A DNA stretch of 64,000 nt from Nonomuraea soli (GTDB lineage: Bacteria; Actinomycetota; Actinomycetes; Streptosporangiales; Streptosporangiaceae): assembly GCF_013761175.1 (NCBI RefSeq), contig NZ_JACDUR010000014.1, positions 57,826 through 121,825 of the forward strand, given 5' to 3'. Numbering within the stretch: position 1 is the stretch's first letter; each line of letters starts with the position of its first letter. The notes beneath the pieces are model-generated. The model ran no database searches. It had not been told where the DNA came from and saw only the letters and a program-made list of their open reading frames with translations. Below, one piece after another: positions 8,401 through 25,200 of this stretch. The translations under genes and the position numbers were made by a program.

Positions 8401-10431
8401 CCTGTACGTGGCCGAGCGGGACGGCGGCTACGAGCTGCAGGCCGCCTACAACCCGGCGCTGTTCGACCGGGAGCGGGTGGAGGCGCTGCTGGCCGGCTAC
8501 CTGCGGCTGCTGGGCGAGGTGGTGGCCGCGCCGGAGGCGGCGGTGTCCTCGGCCGGGCTGCGGGCAGGGGCGGCCGGGCTGCCGGAGTCCACGTCACCGG
8601 TGGCGGGCTGGGACGGGCCGGGACTGGTCGAGCTGGTCATGAAGCGGGTGGCCGAGCGGCCGCACGCTCCGGCGATCGTCGGCGAGTCGAGCTCGCTGGA
8701 CTACGCGGAAGTCGCGGCTCTGGCGGCGGCCACCTGCCGTGGGGTGCACGACACGCTCGGACGGCGCGAGGGTGTGGTCGCGGTGCTGGCCGCCAGGACG
8801 CCCGAGCTGCCCGCGTTGTTGCTCGGGGTGCTGGCCTCCGGCGCCAGGTGGGCGATCCTCGACGCGGCGCTCCCGCCCGCACGCCTTGCGGCGCAGGCCG
8901 CGGCGGCAGGGGCGGGTGCGCTGGTGGCCTGCCCCGGGACCATGGCGCCTCAGGAGCTGGCCCACCTGCCGGTCGTGCACCCGCAGGTGGCCGAGGCAGC
9001 CGTAGGGCTGGAGCCGGCCCCCGCCTCCGAGCGTGGTTACCTGGCCTTCACCTCGGGCACCACCGGCGCGCCCAAGCCGGTCGCCGCCGCCGAGGCCCCG
9101 CTGGCGAGGTTCGTGTCGTGGTACCCAGCCCACTTCGGCCTCACCTCGGAGGACCGTTTCGCCCTTCTCGCCGGTCTCGCGCACGACCCGCTGCTGCGCG
9201 ACGTCTTCACCCCTCTGGTCCTGGGCGGCACGCTGTACGTCCCCGTCCAGGAGCGCATCCGCGACCCACTGCTGCTGACCGGCTGGCTCAGGGAGCACCG
9301 GATCACCGTCGCCCACCTGACGCCGCAACTGGGCAACCTGGTCGCGGCCGCTGCCGCCCCGGTGCCTGACCTGCGGCTGGTCTTGTTCGGCGGAGACCGG
9401 CTCTCGCGCGGCGACGCCGCTCGCATGGCCGCCGCCGCACCCGGCGCCCGGCTCGTCAACTCCTACGGGACCACCGAGACCCCCCAGGCGCAGGCGCTGC
9501 ACCCGCTGACCTCCGCCGACCTCGACGCCGGGACGGGCGCGGGCGAGACGGTGCCGGCCGGGCGCGGCGTCGACGGGGCCGACCTGCTCGTGCTCACCCG
9601 GTCGGGCGCCCCGGCGGCGGTCGGGGAGCTGGGCGAGATCGTCGTCAGGAGCCCGCGCCTGTCGCACGGCTACCTCGACGCCGAGCTCACCAGGGCCAGA
9701 TTCGGGGCCGACGGGCTGACCTACCGCACAGGCGACCTGGGCCGCTACGACGCGCACGGACGGGTGATCCCCGCCGGGCGCGCCGACGACCAGGTCAAGA
9801 TCCGAGGACACCGGGTGGAGCTGGGCGAGATCGAGCAGGCCCTGCTCACGCACCCGGGAGTGCGTTCCGCCGCGGCCACCGTCGCCGAACGGGCCGGAGG
9901 CCAGGTGGTGCACGCCTACGCGGTGCCCGCGAGTGCCGCCGTCCAGGCGGAGGAGCTGCGCAGGCATCTGCGTGCCGTACTGCCCGATCATCTGGTCCCG
10001 GCGGAGCTGGTGTTGCTGCCCGCGCTGCCGCTGACCGGCAACGGCAAGGTGGACCGCGCCCGGTTGCCCGCGCCTCCACGGGCGCAGGCGGCAGGGCGCG
10101 GCGAGCAGCCGGCCACGGCCACAGAACGGCTGGTGGCCGGTGTCTGGCAGGAGGTCCTCGGCCTGCCGCGGGTCTCCACCGACGAGAACTTCTTCGAGAT
10201 CGGCGGCCACTCGCTGGCCACCGCCCAGGTCCAGGCCAGGTTGAGCACCTCGCTCGGGCGCGAGGTGGCCATCGTCGACCTGTTCCGCCATCCGACCGTC
10301 CGGGCCCTCGCCGCACACCTTGATGGCGAGGCTCGCCCGGCCGGCTCCGCGCGTGCCGCGAGACGACTCGCGTCACGCCGCGCACGACCCGCAACACAAC
10401 GGCCTCACCAGGCCAGACGGGAGAACGGCCA

Positions 10432-10435
<4 letters not shown>
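5498..10435 (+). CDS. NRPS initiation protein, A-T-C-A-T
   Basis: This 1645-residue synthetase carries a loading module and one extension module. A1 spans about residues 10-500 (FTSGSTGRPKG, NWYGPTETTV, YRTGDLV, VAGKIDM); T1 has phosphopantetheine Ser 553 in GGHSLLA; C spans about 600-1035 with an intact AHHIVFDGW motif. A2 spans about 1060-1550, and T2 has Ser 1572 in IGGHSLATAQ. There is no N-terminal C domain, so A1-T1 starts the chain. By-eye A1 specificity residues read DVLTLAWVCK, which I cannot assign; the pattern is nearest to aromatic codes. A2 belongs to the LYS2/aminoadipate-reductase clade (LAGLAHDPLLRDVFTPL, SYGTTETPQ) with residues DPRHLGSQAK. The stop overlaps the PKS start by ATGA. 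Confidence 0.93.
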
Positions 10436-15903
<5,468 letters not shown>

Positions 15904-15904
15904 G

Positions 15905-16096
15905 ATGAGCGAGGAGCAGTACAAGGTCGTGGTCAACCACGAGGAGCAGTACTCGGTGTGGTTCGCCGACCGGCCCGCGCCCGACGGGTGGCGGGAGACC
16001 GGGTTCGCCGGCGACAAGCAGGTGTGCCTGGAGCACATCGAGCAGGTCTGGACCGACATGCGCCCGCGCAGCCTGCGCGAGGCGATGGACGGATAG
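15905..16096 (+). CDS. MbtH-family NRPS chaperone
   Basis: This 63-residue protein contains the complete MbtH signature: NHEEQYSVWF, RPAPDGWRETG, the CLEHIEQVWTDMRP block with its conserved Trp and Asp, and PRSLREAMDG. MbtH proteins bind A domains and allow their folding and adenylation activity, so this one probably serves the adenylation domains of the four flanking synthetases. The ATG lies one base after the PKS stop. The length is normal for the family and no residue of the signature is missing. Confidence 0.97.
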   Translation: MSEEQYKVVVNHEEQYSVWFADRPAPDGWRETGFAGDKQVCLEHIEQVWTDMRPRSLREAMDG

Positions 16097-16109
16097 GAGG
16101 AGTCGGCCG

Positions 16110-19100
16110 GTGCCAGGTTTCTACGTGTTGCCCGCGTCGTTCGCGCAGGAACGGCTGTGGTTTCTGTCCCGGCTCGATCCCGGGTCCGCCGCCTTCCACA
16201 TCAACGCGGTGGTCGAGCTGCCGGAGGGCACCGACCGCGACGGTCTCGAGCGGGCCCTGCTCGAGCTCATGCGGCGGCACGAGACCCTGCGCACCGCGCT
16301 GGCCGTCGAGGACGGCGAGCTCGCTCAGATCGTGCGGGTCGAGCTTCCGGTCAGCCTGCCCGAGGACGATCTGAGCGGGCTGGAGCCAGGCCCGGCCGCC
16401 GCGGCGTTCGACGAGCTGGCCGTCGCCGACGGGCGCCGGCCGTTCGAGCTCGACCGGGCGCCGCTGTGGCGGGCCAGGCTGGTCCGTATGCCGTCGGGGC
16501 CACCGCGGATGATCTTCGTGGTGCATCACGCGGTGTTCGACGCGGTGTCGGCGACGACGTTCGGCGGCGAGCTGCGCGAGCTGCTGGCGGCGCGGATGGA
16601 GGGCCGGCAGGCGCGGCTGCCGGAGCCGGGCATCCAGTACGCCGACTTCGCGGCCTGGCAGCGCGACTTCCTGGCCGGTGGCGGAGCGGAGGCGCACCTC
16701 GACCACTGGCGGACGCGGCTGGCGGGACTTCCCCAGGACCTGGGGCTGCCCACCGACCGGCCGCGGCCCGCCACCCGTGGTCACGCCGGCGCCCAGCACG
16801 CGCTGCACCTGCCCGCCGAGGTGGCCGACCGGCTGGAGGAGGCCGCCAGGTCCGGCGGGGCGACGCTGTTCATGGTGCTGCTGGCCGGGCTGAAGGCGGT
16901 GTTGTCCCGCTGGGCAGGACAGGGCGACGTGGTGGTCGGCACCCCGGTCGCCGGGCGTGACCTGCCGGAGTTCGAGCCGGTCATCGGCATGTTCGTCAAC
17001 CAGCTCGTGCTGCGGACCGACGTGACCGGCGACCCGTCCTTCGCCGAGCTGGTGGAGCGGGTGAAGGCGACCGTGCTGGAGGCGCTCGACCACGCGGACG
17101 CGCCCTTCGACCGGGTCGTGGAGGCGGTACGGCCGGAGCGAGACCCCAGCCGCACCCCCCTCTACCAGGTGTCCTTCAACCTGCTGCCGATGGCCGAGCG
17201 GGGGCAGTTCCCGATCGGGACCGCCCAGACCGACCTGTCGTTCGACGTCATCAGGCAGGCCGACGGGATCGGGATCTGGATCGAGTACGCCACCGAGCTG
17301 TTCGACGCCTCCACCGTCGCCCGGCTCGGGCGCAGCCTGGAGATGCTGCTGACCTCGGTGGCCGCAGATACGGGCCGGCGGATCTCCGAGGTGCGGATCG
17401 TGCCGGACGACGAGCTGGAGCAGCTGGTCAGCGGATGGAACGCGACCGCGCGGCCGTACCCGGCCAGGCCCCTGCACACGCTCGTCGCCGAGCGGGCGGC
17501 GGCCACGCCGCACGCGGTCGCGATCCGTGCGGCGGACGGGGCGGAGGTCACCTACGCCACGCTCGACACCCGGTCGGCGGCGATGGCGGCCCGGCTCGCC
17601 GGGCACGGGGTGGGGCCGGGAACGTGCGTCGCGGTCAGCCTGCCCCGCTCGCCCGAGCTGATCGTGGCGTTGCTCGGCGTGCTCCGGGCGGGCGCCCACT
17701 ACCTGCCGCTCGATCCCGGTCATCCGGCGGAGCGCGTCGCGTACCTGCTCGCCGACTCGAAGGCGGCCCTGCTGGTCACCGACCGGCCGGTGGAAGGCAC
17801 GACGACCCCGGTGCTGCCGGTCGGCGGCCCGGACGAGCCGTCGCCCGGCGGGCCGGTGGCCGGGCCGGAGGTCTCTCCTGACCAGGTCGCCTACCTGATC
17901 TACACCTCGGGCTCCACCGGCCGCCCCAAGGGGGTGCGGGTGCCGCATCGCGGGGTGGTCAACCTGGTCACCGACGTGATCGAGCGACTGGGCGGGACGA
18001 GCACGCTGCTGATGACGTCGTTGTCCTTCGACATCGCCGCCCTGGAGATCTTCACCCCGCTGCTGTCGGGCGGCACCCTCGTGCTGGCCCCCGACGGCGC
18101 GGGCCGTGACCCCGAGCAGATCCGGCTGGCCGCGCGCGGGGCCGAACTCGTGCAGCTCACGCCGTCGGTGGCGGCGGTGGCCGGCGGCCAGGTGGCCGGG
18201 CCGCGCGACCTCATCGTCGGCGGCGAGGCGCTGCCGTCCGACCTGGCGGCCACGCTGGGCCGCTCGCTGGAGGGCGGCCGGCTGTGGAACTTCTACGGAC
18301 CGACCGAGACGACAATCTGGTCCACCTGCCACCTGGTGAAGCCGGGCAGCCCGGTGACGATCGGGCGGCCGGTGGCCAACACGCGGGTGTACGTCGCCGA
18401 CGACCGGCTGTGTCCGCAGCCGGTCGGCGTGCCCGGCGAGCTGCTGATCGGCGGCGACGGCGTCGTCCACGGCTACCACGGCAGGGCCGGGCTGACGGCC
18501 GAGCGGTTCGTACCGGATCCGTTCGGGCCGCCGGGCGCACGCCTGTACCGCACGGGAGATCTGGCCCGCTGGCGGGAGGGCGGGGTGCTGGAGTTCCTCG
18601 GCCGCCTCGACGACCAGGTGAAGATCCGCGGCGTACGGATCGAGCCCGGCGAGGTCGCCGCCGTCCTCAACGAGCATCCGCTGGTACGGCGGGCGGTCGT
18701 GACGGTGCGTGACGATGCGCCGGGCGGTCGCGGGCTGGTGGCCTACGTGATCGCCGCACCCGAGACAGGCGGCCCCGATCTGGCCGCGGTGCTGCGTGCG
18801 CACCTGAAGGAGCGGTTGCCGGAAACGATGGTGCCCGCCGCGTTCGTCCAGGTGGACGGCTTTCCCTCGCTGCCGAGCGGCAAGCTCGACCGGGCCGCGC
18901 TGCCACCGCCGGGCCAGGAGCCGCGCAGCACCGAGCCGGTGCCCCCGCGCACCCCCGTGGAGGAGTCGATCGCCGGGATCTGGGCCGGGCTGCTCGGCCG
19001 CGACCAGGTCGGGGTGACCGACGACTTCTTCGGACTCGGCGGCCACTCGCTGCTGGTCACCAAGCTGGCCGCCAGGGTCGAGGAGCAGTTCGGGGTGCGG

Positions 19101-19214
19101 GTGCCGCTGCGGCGGTGGTTCGACGCGACCACGGTCGAGGAGCAGGCGTTGGCCGTCCTGGAGGCGAGCCTCGCCGGGTTGGACCTCGATGAGCTGCTGG
19201 AGGAGGCACAGTGA
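16110..19214 (+). CDS. NRPS module, C-A-T, predicted glycine
   Basis: The GTG at 16110 follows a GGAGGAG ribosome-binding site. The 1034-residue module has C at about residues 5-430, A at about 450-940 (IYTSGSTGRPKG, FDIAALEIF, NFYGPTETT, YRTGDLARW, LPSGKLDRA) and T with Ser 980 in LGGHSLLV. The specificity residues read by alignment to GrsA are DILQIGFIWK, close to the glycine code DILQLGLIWK. The C domain must accept a polyketide chain from the PKS module upstream; its active site reads HHAVFDAVS, with Ala for the Gly of HHxxxDG, while the catalytic second His and the Asp are kept. The GTG start of the next gene overlaps its stop. Confidence 0.92.
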   Translation: MPGFYVLPASFAQERLWFLSRLDPGSAAFHINAVVELPEGTDRDGLERALLELMRRHETLRTALAVEDGELAQIVRVELPVSLPEDDLSGLEPGPAAAAFDELAVADGRRPFELDRAPLWRARLVRMPSGPPRMIFVVHHAVFDAVSATTFGGELRELLAARMEGRQARLPEPGIQYADFAAWQRDFLAGGGAEAHLDHWRTRLAGLPQDLGLPTDRPRPATRGHAGAQHALHLPAEVADRLEEAARSGGATLFMVLLAGLKAVLSRWAGQGDVVVGTPVAGRDLPEFEPVIGMFVNQLVLRTDVTGDPSFAELVERVKATVLEALDHADAPFDRVVEAVRPERDPSRTPLYQVSFNLLPMAERGQFPIGTAQTDLSFDVIRQADGIGIWIEYATELFDASTVARLGRSLEMLLTSVAADTGRRISEVRIVPDDELEQLVSGWNATARPYPARPLHTLVAERAAATPHAVAIRAADGAEVTYATLDTRSAAMAARLAGHGVGPGTCVAVSLPRSPELIVALLGVLRAGAHYLPLDPGHPAERVAYLLADSKAALLVTDRPVEGTTTPVLPVGGPDEPSPGGPVAGPEVSPDQVAYLIYTSGSTGRPKGVRVPHRGVVNLVTDVIERLGGTSTLLMTSLSFDIAALEIFTPLLSGGTLVLAPDGAGRDPEQIRLAARGAELVQLTPSVAAVAGGQVAGPRDLIVGGEALPSDLAATLGRSLEGGRLWNFYGPTETTIWSTCHLVKPGSPVTIGRPVANTRVYVADDRLCPQPVGVPGELLIGGDGVVHGYHGRAGLTAERFVPDPFGPPGARLYRTGDLARWREGGVLEFLGRLDDQVKIRGVRIEPGEVAAVLNEHPLVRRAVVTVRDDAPGGRGLVAYVIAAPETGGPDLAAVLRAHLKERLPETMVPAAFVQVDGFPSLPSGKLDRAALPPPGQEPRSTEPVPPRTPVEESIAGIWAGLLGRDQVGVTDDFFGLGGHSLLVTKLAARVEEQFGVRVPLRRWFDATTVEEQALAVLEASLAGLDLDELLEEAQ

Positions 19215-22200
19215 GCGACGGCGACGCCTTGCGCGAGCGCCTGGCCAGGCTCAGCCCGCAACAGCGGGCAGCCCTGGAGGCGCGCCTGCTGGCGGGCGGA
19301 GGGCCCGAGCCGATTCCCGCGCGGCCGGTGGGGGAGCCCGAGCCGATTCCCGCGCGGCCGGAGGGGGAGTCCGCGCCCCTGACACCCGCCCAGCGCCGGT
19401 TGTGGGTGATCGACCGGCTCGATCCCGGCAATCCCGCCTACACCCTGTCGTGGTCCTACCGCCTCACCGGTCCCGTCGACCCCGACCGGCTCGCCGCGGC
19501 CTTCGACGCGCTGGTCGACAGGCATCCGATCCTGTCCAGGGTGATCGATGTGATCGGCGGCGAGCCGTACCTGGTGCCCGGATCGCCGCCGCGGCTGGAG
19601 CTGGCCCGGACGGACGGCCAGGACGAGGGCACGGCGTGGCTGGAGGCCGCCGCGCGGCACCGGTTCGACCTCCTGGCGGCGCCCGCCGTCCGCGCGGGCC
19701 TGGCGGCCTCGGGACCGGATGAGCACCTGCTGAGCCTGGCCATCCACCACGTGATCGCCGACCGCTGGTCCGTGGCCATCCTCATGCGCGACTGGCTGGC
19801 CCTCTACCAGGGGCAGGACGTCGGGCCCCGGCCGGTGCCGTTCACCGACTACGCCGCCTGGCAGCATGCCCAGCCGGCCGCGGCGGGGCTGGAGTACTGG
19901 AAGGACACGCTCGACGGCCTGCCCGAGGCGCTCGACCTGCCCGCCGACCGGCAGCGGCCCGCGTTGCTGGGCAGCAGCGGCAGGCGCCTGCTGTTCGACC
20001 TGGACCAGGAGCTGACCGGCGCGCTGCGTGCGATGGCCGCCGGGCAGCGCGCCACCCTGTTCATGGTCGTGCTGGCGGGATTCCAGGCGCTGCTGTCGCG
20101 CTACACCGGCCAGCGCGACATCGCCGTCGGCACGCCGATGGCCGCCAGGCCGCACCCGTCGCTCGACGGCACCGCCGGACTGTTCCTCAACACGGTGGTG
20201 CTGCGCGGCGACCTGGGCGGCGATCCCGCGTTCTCCGAGCTCCTCACGCGCACGCGCGGGCGGGTGATCGAGGCCTTCGAGCATGCGGCCGTGCCGTTCG
20301 AGACGCTCGTGGACGAGCTGACCACGGGCCGCGACCTGTCACGCAACCCGCTGTTCCAGGTGCTCATCGCCTTCCAGAACACGCCCCCGCTGCCCTCCGG
20401 GCTGCCGGGCGTGCGGATGGAGCGGCTGGACGTGCGGCAGGGCACCGCCATGTTCGACCTGGACCTGATCGTGGAGGAGCGGGCCGACGGATCGTTGTTG
20501 TGCGTGCTCGACTACAGCGACGAGCTGTTCGACGACGCCCGCATGCGCCGGCTGGGCGATCACCTGCGCACCCTGCTGTCAGCGGCCGCCGCCGATCCCG
20601 GGACACGCCTGTCGCAGCTGCCGATCATGGACGAGGCCGAGACGCGCCGGGGGCTGGCCGCCGCCAGGGGGCGCGAGCTCGACGTGCCGGAGGTGGGCGT
20701 GCCCGCGCTGGTGGCGGCCCAGGCGGAGCGCACTCCGCACGCGCCTGCCGTACGCGACACGGGCCTGGCGGAGCTGACCTACGCCGAGCTGGCCGCCGGC
20801 GCACGGCGGCTGGCCGTACGGCTGCGCGAGCTGGGCATCGGCGCGGAGAAACGGGTGGGAGTGTGCCTGCCGCGCACGCCCGAGCTGGTCGTGGCGCTGC
20901 TCGGCGTGCTGGAGTCAGGGGCCTGCTACGTGCCGCTGGATCCCGGCTACCCGGCGGAGCGGCTGGCGACGCTGCTGGACGACAGCGGGGCCGAGCTGGT
21001 GGTGACCACCCCCGAGCTGGCCGCCAGGCTGCCCGAGGGCATGGCGACCACGCCGGTGGCCGAGCCGGGCGACCGGGATCCGGAGCCGGGCGAGCTGCCC
21101 CCGTGCCATCCCGCGCAGGCGGCCTACCTGATCTACACCTCCGGCTCGACCGGACGCCCGAAAGGCGTGACGGTGCCGCACCGGGGGCTGGTCAGCCTGC
21201 TGGAGGACCTGCGCGAGCGGCCCGGTCTGGGCGAGGGCGACGCGTGGCTGTTCCTGACGTCGGTCTCCTTCGACATCGCCATGGCCGAGGTGTTCGCTCC
21301 GCTGGTGTCCGGCGGCACGGTCCTGGTGGCCGACACCGGCGAGATCGGCAGGGCGCAGCGGCTCATCGAGGCGGGCGTGCCGCACACGGTGCAGGCGACC
21401 CCGTCGGTGTTGTCGACGCTGGTGCCGTCGCTGGCGGCCGGGCGGGTGGCGAGGATCATCAGCACCGGTGAGGCGCTGCCGTCCGCGCTGGCGGCCAAGC
21501 TGGTGGGGCTGACCGGCGAGTTGTGGGACCTGTACGGCCCCACGGAGACGACCATCTGGTCCTCGGGCCACCAGGTCGTACGGCCCGGCGGCTCGTCGAT
21601 CGGCACCCCGGTCGCCAACACCGCGGCTCACGTCGTCGACGCGAACCTGCGCCTGCAGCCGATCGGTGTGCCGGGCGAGCTGGTGCTGGGCGGCGCGGGG
21701 GTGACACGCGGCTACCACGGCAGGGCCGGGCTGACGGCCGACCGGTTCGTGCCCGACCCGTTCGGTCCTCCGGGCGGGCGGCTGTATCGCACGGGCGACC
21801 TGGTACGCCGCCACGCCGGCGGGCATCTGGAGTACCTGGGGAGGCTGGACGACCAGGTGAAGATCCGCGGCGTGCGGATCGAGCCGGGCGAGATCTCCGC
21901 CGCGCTCGCCACCCACCCCGGTGTCCGGCAGGCCGTGGTCGCGGTGCGCGACGACGCGCCCGGCGGCCGGGGCCTGGTCGCCTACGTACGCGGAACCGCG
22001 CAGGCCGGTGAGCTGCGCGCCCACGTGCGGGCACGGCTGCCCGAGGCGATGGTGCCGGTGGCGTTCGTGCGGGTGGAGGTCTTCCCGACGCTGCCGAGCG
22101 GGAAGCTGGACAGGAGCGCCCTGCCCGCGCCGGAGGCCGTCGTGCAGGAGCGCGTGCACGTGGCACCGCGCACGCCACTGGAGGCCGAGCTGGCCGGGAT

Positions 22201-25200
22201 GTGGCGGGAGTTGCTGGCACGGGAGCGCATCGGGGTCACCGACGATTTCTTCTCGCTGGGCGGTCATTCGCTGCTGGCGCTCAGCCTGGTGACCCGGCTG
22301 CGCGAGCGGTTCGGGGCGGAGGTGCCGCTGCGGCGGGTGTTCGAGTCGCCGACGATCGCCGGGCTCGCGCCGGTGGTGGCCGCCGCCGGAGCCGCGGGCG
22401 GGCCGGCGACGCTGCCGCCCGCCGGTCCTGGGCCGGTGGCGCCCACGCACGCCCAGGCGCGCCTGTGGTTCCTCGACCAGCTCGACCCGGGCAACCCCGC
22501 CTACAACGTGGCATGGGCCGAACGGCTGACCGGCCGTCTCGACGTGGACGTGCTGGTGGCGGCCTTCGCCGACGTGGTCGACCGGCACGACGCCCTGCGA
22601 CTGGTCATCGTCGCCCGCGACGGCGAGCCGGAGCTGGCGGAGTGCCGCCACCGGCCGGTGCTGCGGGTGCACGACGCGGCGAGCCTGCCGCCCGACGTGG
22701 GACGGCAGGAGGCACGCCACCGCTTCGACCTGGCCGAAGGGCCGCTCGTGCGGGCGTTGCTGGTGCGTCATGACGACCACACGCACGACCTCTACCTGAC
22801 ACTGCACCACGTCGCGGCCGACCGGTGGACCCTGTCGATCCTGCTGCGCGATCTGATGACCCGCTACCGGGCACGGCTGGGAGCCTCCGGCGACCTGCCG
22901 GCGCTCGCCGCCGGATTCCGCGACTTCGCCGCCTGGCATCGCGAGCGGGCCGCCTCGCGCGAGGCCGACCTGGCCTACTGGCGGCAGGCCCTGGAAGGGC
23001 TGCCCGGCACCCTCGACCTGCCCTCCGATCGGCAGCGGCAGGGCCTGCCCACGCACGAGGGGCGGCGGCTGACCTTCCGTATCGACGCGGCCACCACCAC
23101 GGCGACGCGCTCCTTCGCAGCGGAACGGCGGGCCACGCCGTTCATGGTGCTCGCGGCGGCGTTGCAGGCCGTACTGGCCCGTTACACCGGCCGCGACGAC
23201 ATCCCGATCGGCACTCCCGTCTCCGGCCGCACCCACACCGCCGCCGAGAACCTGGCGGGCCTGTTCCTCAACACGCTGGTGCTGCGCGGCGACCTGTCCG
23301 GGCGGCCGGGCTTCGGCGAACTGGTGCTGCGCACCCGCGAGCGGGTGCTCGACGCGCACGAGCACGCCGAGCTGCCGTTCGAGCTGCTGGTGCAGGAGCT
23401 CGCGCAGGAGCGTGACCTGGGCCGCAACCCGCTGTTCCAGGTGATGCTCGCCGTGCAGAACGTGCCGCCCGCCCCGCCGGGCGACGCGGCGCTGCGGCTG
23501 AGCACCCTCGATGTCGATCCCGGCGTCACCCAGGCCGACCTGCACCTGGTGGTGGAGGAGGCGGGCGAGGAGCTGGTGGGCGTGCTGCACTACGCCACCG
23601 ACCTCTTCGACCACGACCGGATGGAGCGGTTCGCCGGCCACTTCCGGCGGCTGCTGGCCGCGGCGCTGGCCGAGCCGGACCTCCCGATCGCCGAGCTGCC
23701 GTTCGTGACCGAGCCGGAGCTGCGCCTGATCGCCGCCGCCAACGACACCGGCGAACCGGAGCCGCCGGCCACCCTCGCCGCCCTGCTCGCCGGCCAGGCG
23801 GCCCGCACCCCTCAGGCCCTGGCCCTGTCCGCGCCTCACGGTGGCGGGCTCTCCTACGAGGAGTTCGCCCGCCGGGTGGGCGGACTGGCTGCCCTCCTGA
23901 CCGAGGCGGGTGTGCGGCCGGGCGACGTGGTGGGGGTGTGCCTGGAGCGCGGGCCTGACCTGGTGGTCGCGGTGCACGCCGTGGTCGCGGCCGGGGCCGC
24001 GTACCTGCCGCTGGAGCCCGACCACCCGGCCGACCGGCTGGCGGGCATGATGGCCGACGCCGGCGCGCGGGTGGCGATCTCCGTCGCCGCCCATGCCGTA
24101 CGGCTGCCGCCCGAAGCCGGGCGGGTGCTGCTCGACGAAAGGTGGCCGGATCGCCCGCTGCCCGAGCTGGAGATCCACCCCGACGCGCTCGCGTACGTGA
24201 TCTTCACTTCCGGCTCCACCGGACGTCCCAAGGGAGTCGGCGTCTCGCACCGGGCCATCGTCAACCGGCTGCGCTGGATGCAGGACACCTTCCGGCTCGC
24301 CCCTGACGACCGGGTGCTGCACAAGACGCCGTTCTCGTTCGACGTCTCGGTGTGGGAGCTGTTCTGGCCGCTGCTGACCGGGGCGTCACTCACGGTGGCC
24401 CGGCCCGGAGGGCACGCCGATCCCGGATACCTGGCCGGGCTCATGGCCACAGAACGGATCACGGCCGCGCACTTCGTCCCGTCGATGCTCGCGCCCTTCC
24501 TCGACGAGGAGGAGCTGCCGGGCACGCTGCGGCGGGTGATCTGCTCAGGCGAGGCGCTCGGCCCCGAGCTGGCCGCCCGCCTTCACAAGCGGCTGCCGGG
24601 CGCCGAGCTGCACAACCTGTACGGCCCGACCGAGGCGGCCGTGGACGTGTCGTGGCACGCCTGCGTGCCGGGAGAGCGGTCGGTGCCGATCGGGGCGCCG
24701 ATCACCGCCACCCGGCTGGAGGTGCTCGACGCCGCGATGCGCCGCGTGCCGGTGGGAGTGCCTGGCACGTTGTGGATCGGCGGCGTGCAGCTCGCACGCG
24801 GCTACGTGGGACGGCCCGGCCTCACCGCCGAGCGGTTCCTGCCCGACCCGTACGGACCGCCGGGCGCCCGGTTGTACGACACCGGCGACCTGGCCAGATG
24901 GCGGCCCGACGGCGAGATCGACTACCTGGGCCGCGCCGACGACCAGGTGAAGATCCGCGGCATGCGGGTGGAGCTCGGCGAGGTCGAGGCGGCCCTGCGC
25001 GGGCTGCCGGGCGTCGCGGCGGCCGCCGTGCGCGCCGTGTCCGACGGCGCGGGCCTGCGCCTGGCCGCCTACGTCGTCCCCGCGACGAGCCACGCAGACG
25101 CGGGAGGTTTCTCGCTGGAGGCGCTGCGTGAGGTGCTGCCCGCGCATCTGGTCCCCGCCACCTGCACGCTGCTCGACACCCTCCCCCTGACCCGCAGCGG

